A stretch of 6,039 bases of DNA, taken from positions 1 through 6,039 of the forward strand of contig JANXWQ010000157.1 in assembly GCA_025351065.1 (NCBI GenBank). The letters are read 5' to 3'. The notes below the pieces were generated by a model, which searched no databases, was not told where the DNA came from, and was given only the letters and a program-made list of their open reading frames with translations. Both the position numbers and the translations under genes were made by a program. Positions 1 to 4,765 of the stretch are shown here, in pieces (the first letter of the stretch is position 1; each line of letters begins with the position of its first letter). The DNA comes from Chthoniobacter sp. Its GTDB lineage: Bacteria > Verrucomicrobiota > Verrucomicrobiia > Chthoniobacterales > Chthoniobacteraceae.

Positions 1-122
1 CCGAGCAGCACGCCGCTGACTAAGACCGACAAAACCAATGCCGTGACTGCGGCTTTACGGAAGGGGATTTTCGACCGGCAAGAAGCCGACGAACAAGAGC
101 GAGGTTGTGCAGGAGGATTCAT
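1..122 (-). CDS. N-terminal fragment of a putative membrane-anchored protein
   Basis: This is an open frame on the minus strand that starts with ATG (complement of 120-122) and runs off the left edge after 40 codons. Residues 1-23 are polar and basic, rich in Pro, Ser, Cys and Arg. Residues 24-40 are a continuous hydrophobic stretch (AAVTALVLSVLVSGVLL), which fits a membrane anchor or uncleaved signal after a cytoplasmic tail. Nothing beyond it is visible, so no family can be named. No Shine-Dalgarno box precedes the ATG, as for the other genes here. The gene is divergent from oppB. A competing reading exists: plus-strand frame 1 is also open from base 1 to a TAA near 126, as a possible C-terminus, and both readings share the same third-codon positions, so base composition cannot separate them. 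The hydrophobic segment favours the minus strand. Confidence 0.45.
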   Translation of the reverse strand, partial: MNPPAQPRSCSSASCRSKIPFRKAAVTALVLSVLVSGVLL

Positions 123-173
123 ATAAAAGTGAGTTTCATAATAATTTGAGCAGCAAGGCAAGCTAAAAGAGCT

Positions 174-225
174 AAAAAAAAGGGTGCAGGATCGCGCGAC
201 CAAGCCCGTTCTTCAGTCGCGCACC
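174..225 (-). terminator. Hairpin followed by T-run, minus strand (terminator or leader attenuator)
   Basis: The arms GCGCGAC (194-200) and GTCGCGC (216-222) are perfectly complementary around a 15-nt loop. A further GGTGC (183-187) can pair with GCACC (221-225) as an alternative outer stem. Read on the minus strand, the hairpin is followed at once by eight T residues (complement of 174-181), the shape of an intrinsic terminator. No convincing minus-strand gene lies upstream of it. It may therefore act in the leader of the left-edge gene, stop antisense transcription from oppB, or simply be a palindromic site between divergent genes. Confidence 0.4.
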
Positions 226-298
226 GCGGCCACGGCGAGTCCTTGATAAATTCGAGCTTGGTCATTGCGCCGCCATTGTTCATTCGTCTTGGCGTCGC

Positions 299-1246
299 AT
301 GTTCCCCTTCATCCTCCGCCGCTTCGCCGCCATGCTCGTGGTGCTGTTCTGCGTGGTCACGATCACTTTCTTTCTCGTGAAAGCGATGCCCGGCAGCCCG
401 TTCACGAGCGAGCGCAACATCCCCGACGCCATCAAGCAGCAGCTCCTTGCGCGCTTCAATCTCGGCGGGTCGAACTGGGAGCAGTACGCCACCTACATCG
501 GCATCCGGCGCAACGTCTCCGGCCACTACAGCGGCCTGCTCCAGGGCGACCTCCAGCTTTCTACAAAGTACCGCGACCGCTCCGTGGCCGAGCTGCTGCG
601 CGACAGCCTGCCCATCTCCGCCATGCTTGGCGTCGCCGCGTTTCTGCTCGCCACCACCGGCGGCATCTGGCTCGGCTCCATGGCCGCCGTGCGGCACCGC
701 ACGCCCGCCGATACCGGCGCGATGCTCGCCGCGCTTTTCCTCATCAGCATCCCGAACTTCGTCATCGGCCCCGTGCTCGTCCTCGTCTTCGCCATCTGGC
801 TGCGCGTGCTGCCGGTGGGCGGCTGGGGAAGCTGGACCAGCCTTGTTCTTCCGGCCATCACCCTCGCCGGGCCATACGTCGCCTACATCGCCCGGCTCAT
901 GCGCACCAGCATGCTGGAGGTGCTCGGCCAGGACTTCATCCGCACCGCGCGGGCGAAAGGGCTGAGCGACACCCGCGTCGTCTGCAAGCACGCGCTCAAA
1001 GTCGCCCTCCTCCCCGTGGTCAGCTACCTCGGCCCGCTCGCCGCCAATCTCCTCACCGGCTCCCTCGTCATCGAGACCATCTTCAACCTCCCCGGCGCCG
1101 GCCCCTTCTTCATCAACTCCATCCTGAACTCCGACGTCTTCCTCCTCGAAGGCGTGGTCATCATCTACTGCGCCCTCCTCGTCGCGCTCAATCTCGCCGT
1201 CGATGTCGCCTACACCTTCCTCGACCGCCGCATCGCCCTCTCGTGA
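299..1246 (+). CDS. oppB: Oligopeptide/dipeptide ABC transporter permease, OppB/DppB type
   Basis: The 315-residue product has the length and architecture of the OppB/DppB/GsiC family (binding-protein-dependent transport inner-membrane component). It forms one half of the membrane channel of a peptide-type ABC importer. A first membrane helix spans about residues 9-28. A periplasmic segment follows, ending in the family-typical GDLQLS stretch (83-88), then five more hydrophobic segments (about 103-128, 141-170, 181-197, 236-262 and 281-300). The cytoplasmic EAA loop that docks the ATPase lies at about 205-241, with the core TARAKGLSDTRV. The family motif GSLVIETIFNLPGAG is at 254-268, and the C-terminus reads DVAYTFLDRRI. 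The start at 299 gives the usual short cytoplasmic N-terminus (MFPFILRRF); no Shine-Dalgarno box is visible. OppC follows on the same strand after an interrupted junction. The substrate cannot be told from the permease; peptides, nickel or glycosides are all possible in this family. Confidence 0.9.
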   Translation: MFPFILRRFAAMLVVLFCVVTITFFLVKAMPGSPFTSERNIPDAIKQQLLARFNLGGSNWEQYATYIGIRRNVSGHYSGLLQGDLQLSTKYRDRSVAELLRDSLPISAMLGVAAFLLATTGGIWLGSMAAVRHRTPADTGAMLAALFLISIPNFVIGPVLVLVFAIWLRVLPVGGWGSWTSLVLPAITLAGPYVAYIARLMRTSMLEVLGQDFIRTARAKGLSDTRVVCKHALKVALLPVVSYLGPLAANLLTGSLVIETIFNLPGAGPFFINSILNSDVFLLEGVVIIYCALLVALNLAVDVAYTFLDRRIALS

Positions 1247-1251
1247 AAACG

Positions 1252-1436
1252 TCGCATGACTGACATGGTTTTTTTTCAAACGCAGAGACGCAGAGACTCA
1301 GAGAACGCAGAGGGGGAAAAAGGCGGGCGCTCGTCTGCCGTCCGCGATTTTTCCGCCTTCCTCCTCCGCGACCTCTGCGTCTCTGCGTCTCTGCGTTTAG
1401 AAAAAAACCCCTCGCCAACAGCTCGGCTCGCATGAC
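1252..1436. mobile_element. Putative non-autonomous palindromic insertion (MITE-like) between oppB and oppC
   Basis: The nine bases TCGCATGAC occur at 1252-1260 and again at 1428-1436 (10 of 11 if two more bases are added), enclosing 167 bp. The enclosed DNA is dominated by a long imperfect palindrome. The second copy of the direct repeat contains the oppC start codon. The first copy puts an ATG 9 nt after the oppB stop, the spacing expected of an intact oppB-oppC junction. This fits an insertion with a 9-bp target duplication. Against it, the palindrome is not flush with the repeat: about 6 nt on the left and 17 nt on the right lie between them. No transposase is present, so any movement would have needed one from elsewhere. 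The direct repeat could also be chance reuse of the YCGCATG start context. Confidence 0.45.
1268..1410. repeat. Long imperfect palindrome of ACGCAGAG units
   Basis: The left arm at 1278-1303 is made of 8-nt units (ACGCAGAG, ACGCAGAG, ACTCAGAG), with a further unit at 1305-1312. The right arm at 1373-1398 is three CTCTGCGT units. The two 26-nt arms match at 25 of 26 positions when one is inverted. The match continues outward through a T-run on the left (1269-1276) and an A-run on the right (1401-1407). It also continues inward with gaps, down to AAGGCGG (1320-1326) against CCGCCTT (1353-1359). In RNA this would be one very long stem-loop between the oppB and oppC reading frames. Such ACGCAGAG/CTCTGCGT repeats recur in intergenic DNA of several phyla and are sometimes mis-annotated as short proteins rich in ETQRR. 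That recurrence is from general knowledge; copy number in this genome cannot be seen here. Confidence 0.85.
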
Positions 1437-2397
1437 CGCTGCCCCTCCGCCCGGCGCGTGGCAACGTCTTTGCAAAAACCCCGTCGCCCTCGCCTCGATG
1501 GCCCTCCTCGCGCTCGTCATCGCCTTCGCGCTTTTCGGACCGCTCTTCTTCCCCCAAGAAACCGACCCAGCCACCAATGCACCGATGCATTGGTGTAAAA
1601 AACTTTACGCCTCGGACTATCCCCATGCCACCTCCCGCGACCAGTTCGTCCCGCCCAATTCCACCCATCCCTTCGGCACCGACAACAACGGTCGCGATGC
1701 CTTCGCCCGCGTCCTCGAAGGCGCGCGCATCTCGCTCATCGTCGGCCTCGCCGGCGCGCTCATCAGCCTCGTCATCGGCACCAGCTACGGGCTCGTCTCC
1801 GGTTACGCGGGCGGGCGCATCGACGGCGTCATGATGCGCCTCGTCGAAATCCTCTACTCCATCCCGCGCCTCATCATCATCATCCTCGCCACCGCTGCGT
1901 TCGATCACTCCTTCAAAGACTGGCTCAACGCCAGCGGCCACACCGTCCTCGTCGGCTACTCGAAAATCATCATCCTCATCCTCGCCCTCGGGCTCATCGA
2001 ATGGCTGACCATGGCCCGCATCGTCCGCGGCCAGGTGCTCGCCCTGAAAAACCTCCAGTTCGTCGCCGCCGCGCGCGCCCTCGGGCAGAGCCATGCGAAA
2101 ATCATCGTGCGCCACCTGCTGCCGAATCTCACCGGCATCGTCGTCATCTACCTCACCCTCACCATCCCCGCCGTCATCCTCGACGAAAGTTTTCTCAGCT
2201 TCCTCGGCCTCGGCATCCAGGCCCCCCAGGCGAGCTGGGGCAGCCTCCTCGCCGACGGCGCGCAGGTCATCAATCCCGTCCGCAGCTTTTGGTGGCTCCT
2301 CCTTTTCCCCGCCGCCGTCATGTCCGTCACGCTGCTCGCGCTGAACTTCCTCGGCGACGCCCTGCGCGACGCCCTCGACCCACGGGCGCGGCGGTAG
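1432..2397 (+). CDS. oppC: Oligopeptide/dipeptide ABC transporter permease, OppC/DppC type
   Basis: This 321-residue protein is the second channel subunit expected beside OppB. An OppC-type N-terminus with a membrane helix at about 18-39 leads to a periplasmic segment. That segment ends in the family hallmark HPFGTDNNGRD (79-89). Further hydrophobic segments lie at about 98-125, 137-155, 177-193, 233-252 and 284-307. The cytoplasmic EAA loop for ATPase docking is at about 201-233 (AARALGQSHAKIIVRHLLPN). The later motifs ESFLSFLGLGIQAP (252-265) and LNFLGDALRDALDPR (304-318) are typical. The loop at residues 45-75 is longer than in many homologues, and its DNA contains two adjacent hairpins. 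The start at 1432 is the only one giving a normal N-terminus; no Shine-Dalgarno box is seen, and the ATG lies in the right-hand copy of the 9-bp repeat. No ATPase gene follows. Confidence 0.9.
   Translation: MTAAPPPGAWQRLCKNPVALASMALLALVIAFALFGPLFFPQETDPATNAPMHWCKKLYASDYPHATSRDQFVPPNSTHPFGTDNNGRDAFARVLEGARISLIVGLAGALISLVIGTSYGLVSGYAGGRIDGVMMRLVEILYSIPRLIIIILATAAFDHSFKDWLNASGHTVLVGYSKIIILILALGLIEWLTMARIVRGQVLALKNLQFVAAARALGQSHAKIIVRHLLPNLTGIVVIYLTLTIPAVILDESFLSFLGLGIQAPQASWGSLLADGAQVINPVRSFWWLLLFPAAVMSVTLLALNFLGDALRDALDPRARR
1572..1608 (+). repeat. Tandem pair of tight hairpins inside oppC
   Basis: A perfect 10-bp stem, CACCAATGCA (1572-1581) with TGCATTGGTG (1586-1595), closes on the 4-nt loop CCGA. 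A second stem, GTAAA (1595-1599) with TTTAC (1604-1608), begins at the last base of the first. The element encodes part of the periplasmic loop of OppC, around residues 48-59 (TNAPMHWCKKLY). It is more AT-rich than the surrounding coding DNA. It could be an in-frame acquired repeat or a chance structure. Confidence 0.6.
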
Positions 2398-2402
2398 CAG
2401 CT

Positions 2403-2439
2403 CGCATCCGCTTTGCGGAAAAAAGGAACCTCGGATGCG
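2403..2439. repeat. Inverted repeat downstream of oppC
   Basis: The perfect 8-bp arms CGCATCCG (2403-2410) and CGGATGCG (2432-2439) flank a 21-nt loop. A smaller competing stem, TCCGC-TTT-GCGGA, lies at 2407-2419. It starts 5 nt after the oppC stop codon, so it may stabilise or end the oppBC transcript. No T-run follows it on the plus strand, so I do not call it an intrinsic terminator. Confidence 0.4.
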
Positions 2440-2460
2440 CGGCTGGAGTCATCCGACTTC

Positions 2461-2476
2461 TGGCACCCTCTCTGCT
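2461..2476 (+). promoter_or_regulatory. Sigma-54 (RpoN) promoter candidate
   Basis: TGGCACCCTCTCTGCT matches the -24/-12 consensus TGGCACG-N4-TTGCW at the full TGGCAC element and at TGC plus the last W. The essential GG and GC dinucleotides are exactly 10 nt apart. Transcription would begin near 2487, about 29 nt before the ATG at 2516. Matches of this quality can occur by chance in GC-rich DNA, and no activator site was recognised. Confidence 0.4.
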
Positions 2477-2515
2477 CTAAATACGGTCAGCATTCGCCAC
2501 TCGTTTCACACGTTT

Positions 2516-3121
2516 ATGAAAACACTTCCCGCTCTCGCCATCGTCGCCGCGCTTTCCAGCGCGACACTCCACGCCGCCCCGCAGCAATTGACGCAGCGCG
2601 AGCCCGCCCGTGCCGCGGGCAAAGTCGCGAGCGATCTTTTCTGGGTCGCCGATTCGCGCAAAATGGATGAGTTCCTCGCCCCCATTCAGTTGTCCGATTT
2701 CCCCGGCGCCGACAGCCGCGAAGTGCTCCCGGACACGCGCACCGCGTGGTGGGATTATGCGCGCGAGGCGAAAGGTTTCGCCGTGCGTGGAAAATACCCG
2801 GAAGCCCGCGCACGCATCGGCCAGATGCTCAAGCTCGCGGCGGTCTATCGGCATTTCGGCGGGCTGGAAAACGTCGTGCGCTCCGAGGAAATCCGCTACC
2901 TCGCGGGCTGCGTCGCGGAAGAAAGCGGCAGCGCGATAGCCGGACGGATCGAATCGCCCTTCCTCGAAAAAAACGCGGCCGAATGCCTCGCAAATCTCGA
3001 AGCCAAGGCCGGCGACAATGGCGCGGCGAGTTCGGAATTCTGGCAGCACCTACGCGAGCGGGCGCGCCTCACGCACGCGCGGCTCACCGGGCAGCCGGGT
3101 GCGACTTTGTCGCGGCGGTAA
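2516..3121 (+). CDS. Small secreted/periplasmic protein of unknown function
   Basis: I do not recognise the family. The 201-residue product starts with a clear signal peptide: Met-Lys, a hydrophobic core through about residue 17, and a probable cleavage after Leu-His-Ala at 18-20. The mature part of about 180 residues is charged and looks mainly helical, with Arg/Glu/Ala-rich stretches at 82-110 and 150-193. It has no obvious metal or catalytic motif. Two Cys residues (132 and 157) could form a disulfide. An in-frame ATG at 2435 would add 27 residues ahead of the signal peptide and is unlikely to be the start. The gene lies 118 bp after oppC, so it probably has its own promoter; a sigma-54-like site lies 40-55 bp upstream. 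It converges with the minus-strand gene at 3134, with 12 bp between the stop codons. Confidence 0.75.
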   Translation: MKTLPALAIVAALSSATLHAAPQQLTQREPARAAGKVASDLFWVADSRKMDEFLAPIQLSDFPGADSREVLPDTRTAWWDYAREAKGFAVRGKYPEARARIGQMLKLAAVYRHFGGLENVVRSEEIRYLAGCVAEESGSAIAGRIESPFLEKNAAECLANLEAKAGDNGAASSEFWQHLRERARLTHARLTGQPGATLSRR

Positions 3122-3133
3122 AAAGCGGAGGCG

Positions 3134-3337
3134 TCAGTGCTTCACGTAAATCTCGCCGGGCGGCGAGAGGACGCCCGGCGTACTGCCGCCGTGCGGCGTC
3201 CAGTTGTAGTACCAGTGCGCCTTCAGCGTCGCCGCCACATCCGCGCCGCCGCCCCAGCCTTTTTTCTCGGAGGACGTTTGCGCCTCCGCGCAAATGAGAC
3301 CGGCGAAAAGGCAGACGGCAAAAAATGCGAGGCGCAT
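3134..3337 (-). pseudogene. Truncated glycoside hydrolase-like secreted protein (N-terminal remnant)
   Basis: The 67-residue frame starts at the ATG complementary to 3335-3337. It has a signal peptide (hydrophobic core at about 3-16, cleavage near Ala-Glu-Ala, 17-19). It then reads KKGWGGGADVAATLKAHWYYNW, written here in two parts: KKGWGGGADVA (25-35) and ATLKAHWYYNW (36-46). The spacing of a KKG start to a WYYNW strand resembles the first part of the Asl1/GH128-like catalytic family (Glyco_hydro_cc, normally about 240 residues). The frame ends 21 residues later in TGA, and the rest of the domain is not found on either side, because the next DNA encodes the convergent plus-strand gene. Codon use is strongly GC at third positions, as in real genes here. 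It could be a decayed remnant or an intact tiny secreted protein; I favour the remnant at moderate confidence. Confidence 0.5.
3151..3180. repeat. Two overlapping, mutually exclusive hairpins
   Basis: TCTCGCC (3151-3157) and GGCGAGA (3162-3168) form a perfect 7-bp stem with the loop GGGC. CGCCGGGC (3154-3161) and GCCCGGCG (3173-3180) form a perfect 8-bp stem that shares bases with the first. They lie in the last 16 codons of the minus-strand remnant, just past the end of the convergent gene. They could serve as a transcript end for that gene, though no T-run follows. Confidence 0.5.
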
Positions 3338-3393
3338 ACCGGCGCGAATATCAGCGGACGGAGGACTGGGCAAGCCGCTCGGCTCACGAATTT

Positions 3394-3424
3394 TTGACAA
3401 CCTCCTGACGCATGCGTGACAACC
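3394..3424 (+). promoter_or_regulatory. Candidate promoter/operator: TTGACA, paired TGACAACC repeats and a central palindrome
   Basis: A perfect -35-type hexamer TTGACA lies at 3394-3399, but the -10 region at the usual distance is poor. TGACAACC occurs at 3395-3402 and 3417-3424, start-to-start 22 bp, about two helical turns. Between them lies the perfect 10-bp palindrome ACGCATGCGT (3408-3417). The site sits in the 116-bp gap between divergent genes, 30-60 bp before the ATG at 3454, so a transcription-factor operator is a reasonable reading. Confidence 0.4.
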
Positions 3425-3453
3425 GGCGCGCGCGCGTGTGCGATCTTTCCCGC

Positions 3454-4710
3454 ATGAAAACCTCACTGCTTCCCCTCGCCCTCCTGCTCACCACACTCGC
3501 GCCGGTTTTCGCCGCGCCGACCGACCTCGCTTTCGTCGCCCACGAATGGGGCACCTTCACCAGCGTCCAAGGCGCGGACGGCAAGCAGATGGACTGGAAT
3601 CCGCTCAGCGTCTCCGAGCTGCCGCCCTTCGTCTATGAGCGCAACCGCGTGCTCGCCGGCAAGCCCGTGCTCGCCGCCAAAACAGGCCTCGTCTGCCGGC
3701 AGCGGATGGAGACGCCGGTGATTTATTTTTACTCCGAAAAAGCGCGCACCGTGGATGTGAGCGTGAACTTTCCGCAGGGCCAGATCACCGAATGGTATCC
3801 GCAGAAATCCGCCGCCGACATGGGCCTGCGCACGACGGCGCGCGCGGAAAAAACTCCCGCGCTGCATTGGGAGAAAGTGGAGATTTTGCCAAAGGCGGAC
3901 GGCGCGGAAAAAACGCTGCCGACAGGCCCGGCGGGCAGCCACTACTATGCCGCGCGCGAGACGGATGCGGCAATGCTGCGGATCACAGATGCGGAGAAAA
4001 AATCGGAGGTCGAAAAGTTTCTGTTCTACCGCGGCGGCGGCAGCTTCACCGCTCCGCTGACGGTGAAGCTCGACAGCACCGACTCGCGCCGCGTCTCGCT
4101 CACCAATGCCGGCGCGGAGGAACTGCGCAGCCTCTTCATCTACGAAGTTCGCGCGGACGGCGTGTCGTGGTTTCCGCTGGAAAAACTGCAAGCCGGCGAA
4201 ACCCGCGCGATGAGCCTGGACACAGCGTCCGCGGGCGATGCCCCGGCGCTCGCGCAGGCGCTGCGCGCGGCGCTCGTGCGCGAAGGTCTGTACGAAAAGG
4301 AAGCCGCCGCGATGGTGAAAACCTGGGGGACCTCGTGGCTTGGTGAGCGCGGCCTGCGCGTGCTCTACACGCTGCCGCGCGCGTGGACGGATCGCACGCT
4401 CCCGCTCACCATCACGCCCGCTCCCGCAAAGACCGCGCGCGTCATGGTCGGACGCGCCGAAGTCATCACGCCCGTCATGGAGCAGGCCATGCTCGACGCC
4501 TCGCAGCGCTACCTCGCGGGCACCGCGGAGACGCGGCCACAGTTGGTCGCGGACACGCGCGCCCTCGGCCTCGGCCGTTTCGCCGAGCCCACGCTGCGAC
4601 GCGTGATGATGGCGGAGAAACGTGCGCCCGAGTTCAGCGCCTACTCGTGGGAGCTGCTGGAAAAAATCTCCGCCCCGGAAAAGGCGGCGGCAAAACCGGC
4701 GGCGGAGTAG
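3454..4710 (+). CDS. Conserved secreted protein of unknown function (HEWGTFT family)
   Basis: The 418-residue product carries a signal peptide (Met-Lys-Thr, Leu-rich core, cleavage after Val-Phe-Ala at 18-20), so it is exported. The mature N-terminus holds the striking motif HEWGTFTSVQGADG (30-43). It is followed by QRMETPVIYFYS (83-94) and a strand-rich segment with NFPQGQITEWYP (105-116). The C-terminal half contains WGTSWLGERGLRVLYTLPR (291-309) and AWTDRTLPLTI (310-320), then RVMVGRAEVITP (329-340). I recall this combination from conserved hypothetical proteins of Planctomycetes, Verrucomicrobia and Acidobacteria; no activity is known to me. The invariant-looking His30, Glu31, Trp32 and Arg84 would be worth testing as a site. 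An in-frame ATG at 3412 would put 14 charged residues before the signal peptide, so 3454 is preferred. The kinase gene follows 55 bp downstream. The C-terminus is low-complexity Ala/Lys/Pro. Confidence 0.85.
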   Translation: MKTSLLPLALLLTTLAPVFAAPTDLAFVAHEWGTFTSVQGADGKQMDWNPLSVSELPPFVYERNRVLAGKPVLAAKTGLVCRQRMETPVIYFYSEKARTVDVSVNFPQGQITEWYPQKSAADMGLRTTARAEKTPALHWEKVEILPKADGAEKTLPTGPAGSHYYAARETDAAMLRITDAEKKSEVEKFLFYRGGGSFTAPLTVKLDSTDSRRVSLTNAGAEELRSLFIYEVRADGVSWFPLEKLQAGETRAMSLDTASAGDAPALAQALRAALVREGLYEKEAAAMVKTWGTSWLGERGLRVLYTLPRAWTDRTLPLTITPAPAKTARVMVGRAEVITPVMEQAMLDASQRYLAGTAETRPQLVADTRALGLGRFAEPTLRRVMMAEKRAPEFSAYSWELLEKISAPEKAAAKPAAE

Positions 4711-4718
4711 CGGGCCGC

Positions 4719-4740
4719 CAGCGGGCACGGGCGCTGCTTT
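4719..4740 (+). terminator. Weak hairpin with short T-run between the secreted protein and the kinase
   Basis: CAGCG (4719-4723) and CGCTG (4732-4736) form a 5-bp stem with an 8-nt loop, followed by CTTT. The stem is short and the T-run is three bases, so at best it is a partial terminator. Read-through into the kinase gene is likely. Confidence 0.2.
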
Positions 4741-4765
4741 CTCGCATGGGAGACCTCGCCTGCCC

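Noticed and set aside
243..271. TTGATA as -35 of an oppB promoter
   Set aside because: The sequence 17 bp downstream is TGCGCC, with no resemblance to a -10 box.
119..1279. 386-codon minus-strand open frame opposite oppB
   Set aside because: It is rich in Glu, Asp, Gly and His with no domain, a typical antisense shadow of a GC-rich membrane-protein gene. The plus strand has clear OppB motifs.
1256..1435. 59-aa plus-strand ORF as a genuine protein gene
   Set aside because: Its sequence is wholly translated repeat (QTQRRRDSENAE and its inverted counterpart CVSASLRL). I report it only as a possible coupling ORF.
1276..2115. Minus-strand frame over the palindrome and oppC ending in DAETQRS-like text
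   Set aside because: The ETQR-rich part is the known mistranslation pattern of ACGCAGAG repeats, and the rest is a shadow of oppC.
3101..3113. GCGAC-TTT-GTCGC hairpin at the end of the small secreted protein gene as terminator
   Set aside because: Only a 5-bp stem, and it is followed by GGCGG and an A-run rather than a T-run on the plus strand.
3842..3914. 13-bp direct repeat GCGCGGAAAAAAC, exactly 60 bp apart in the secreted protein gene
   Set aside because: Both copies encode Ala-Glu-Lys-Thr in the same frame with common codons, and the flanking residues do not align as a protein repeat.
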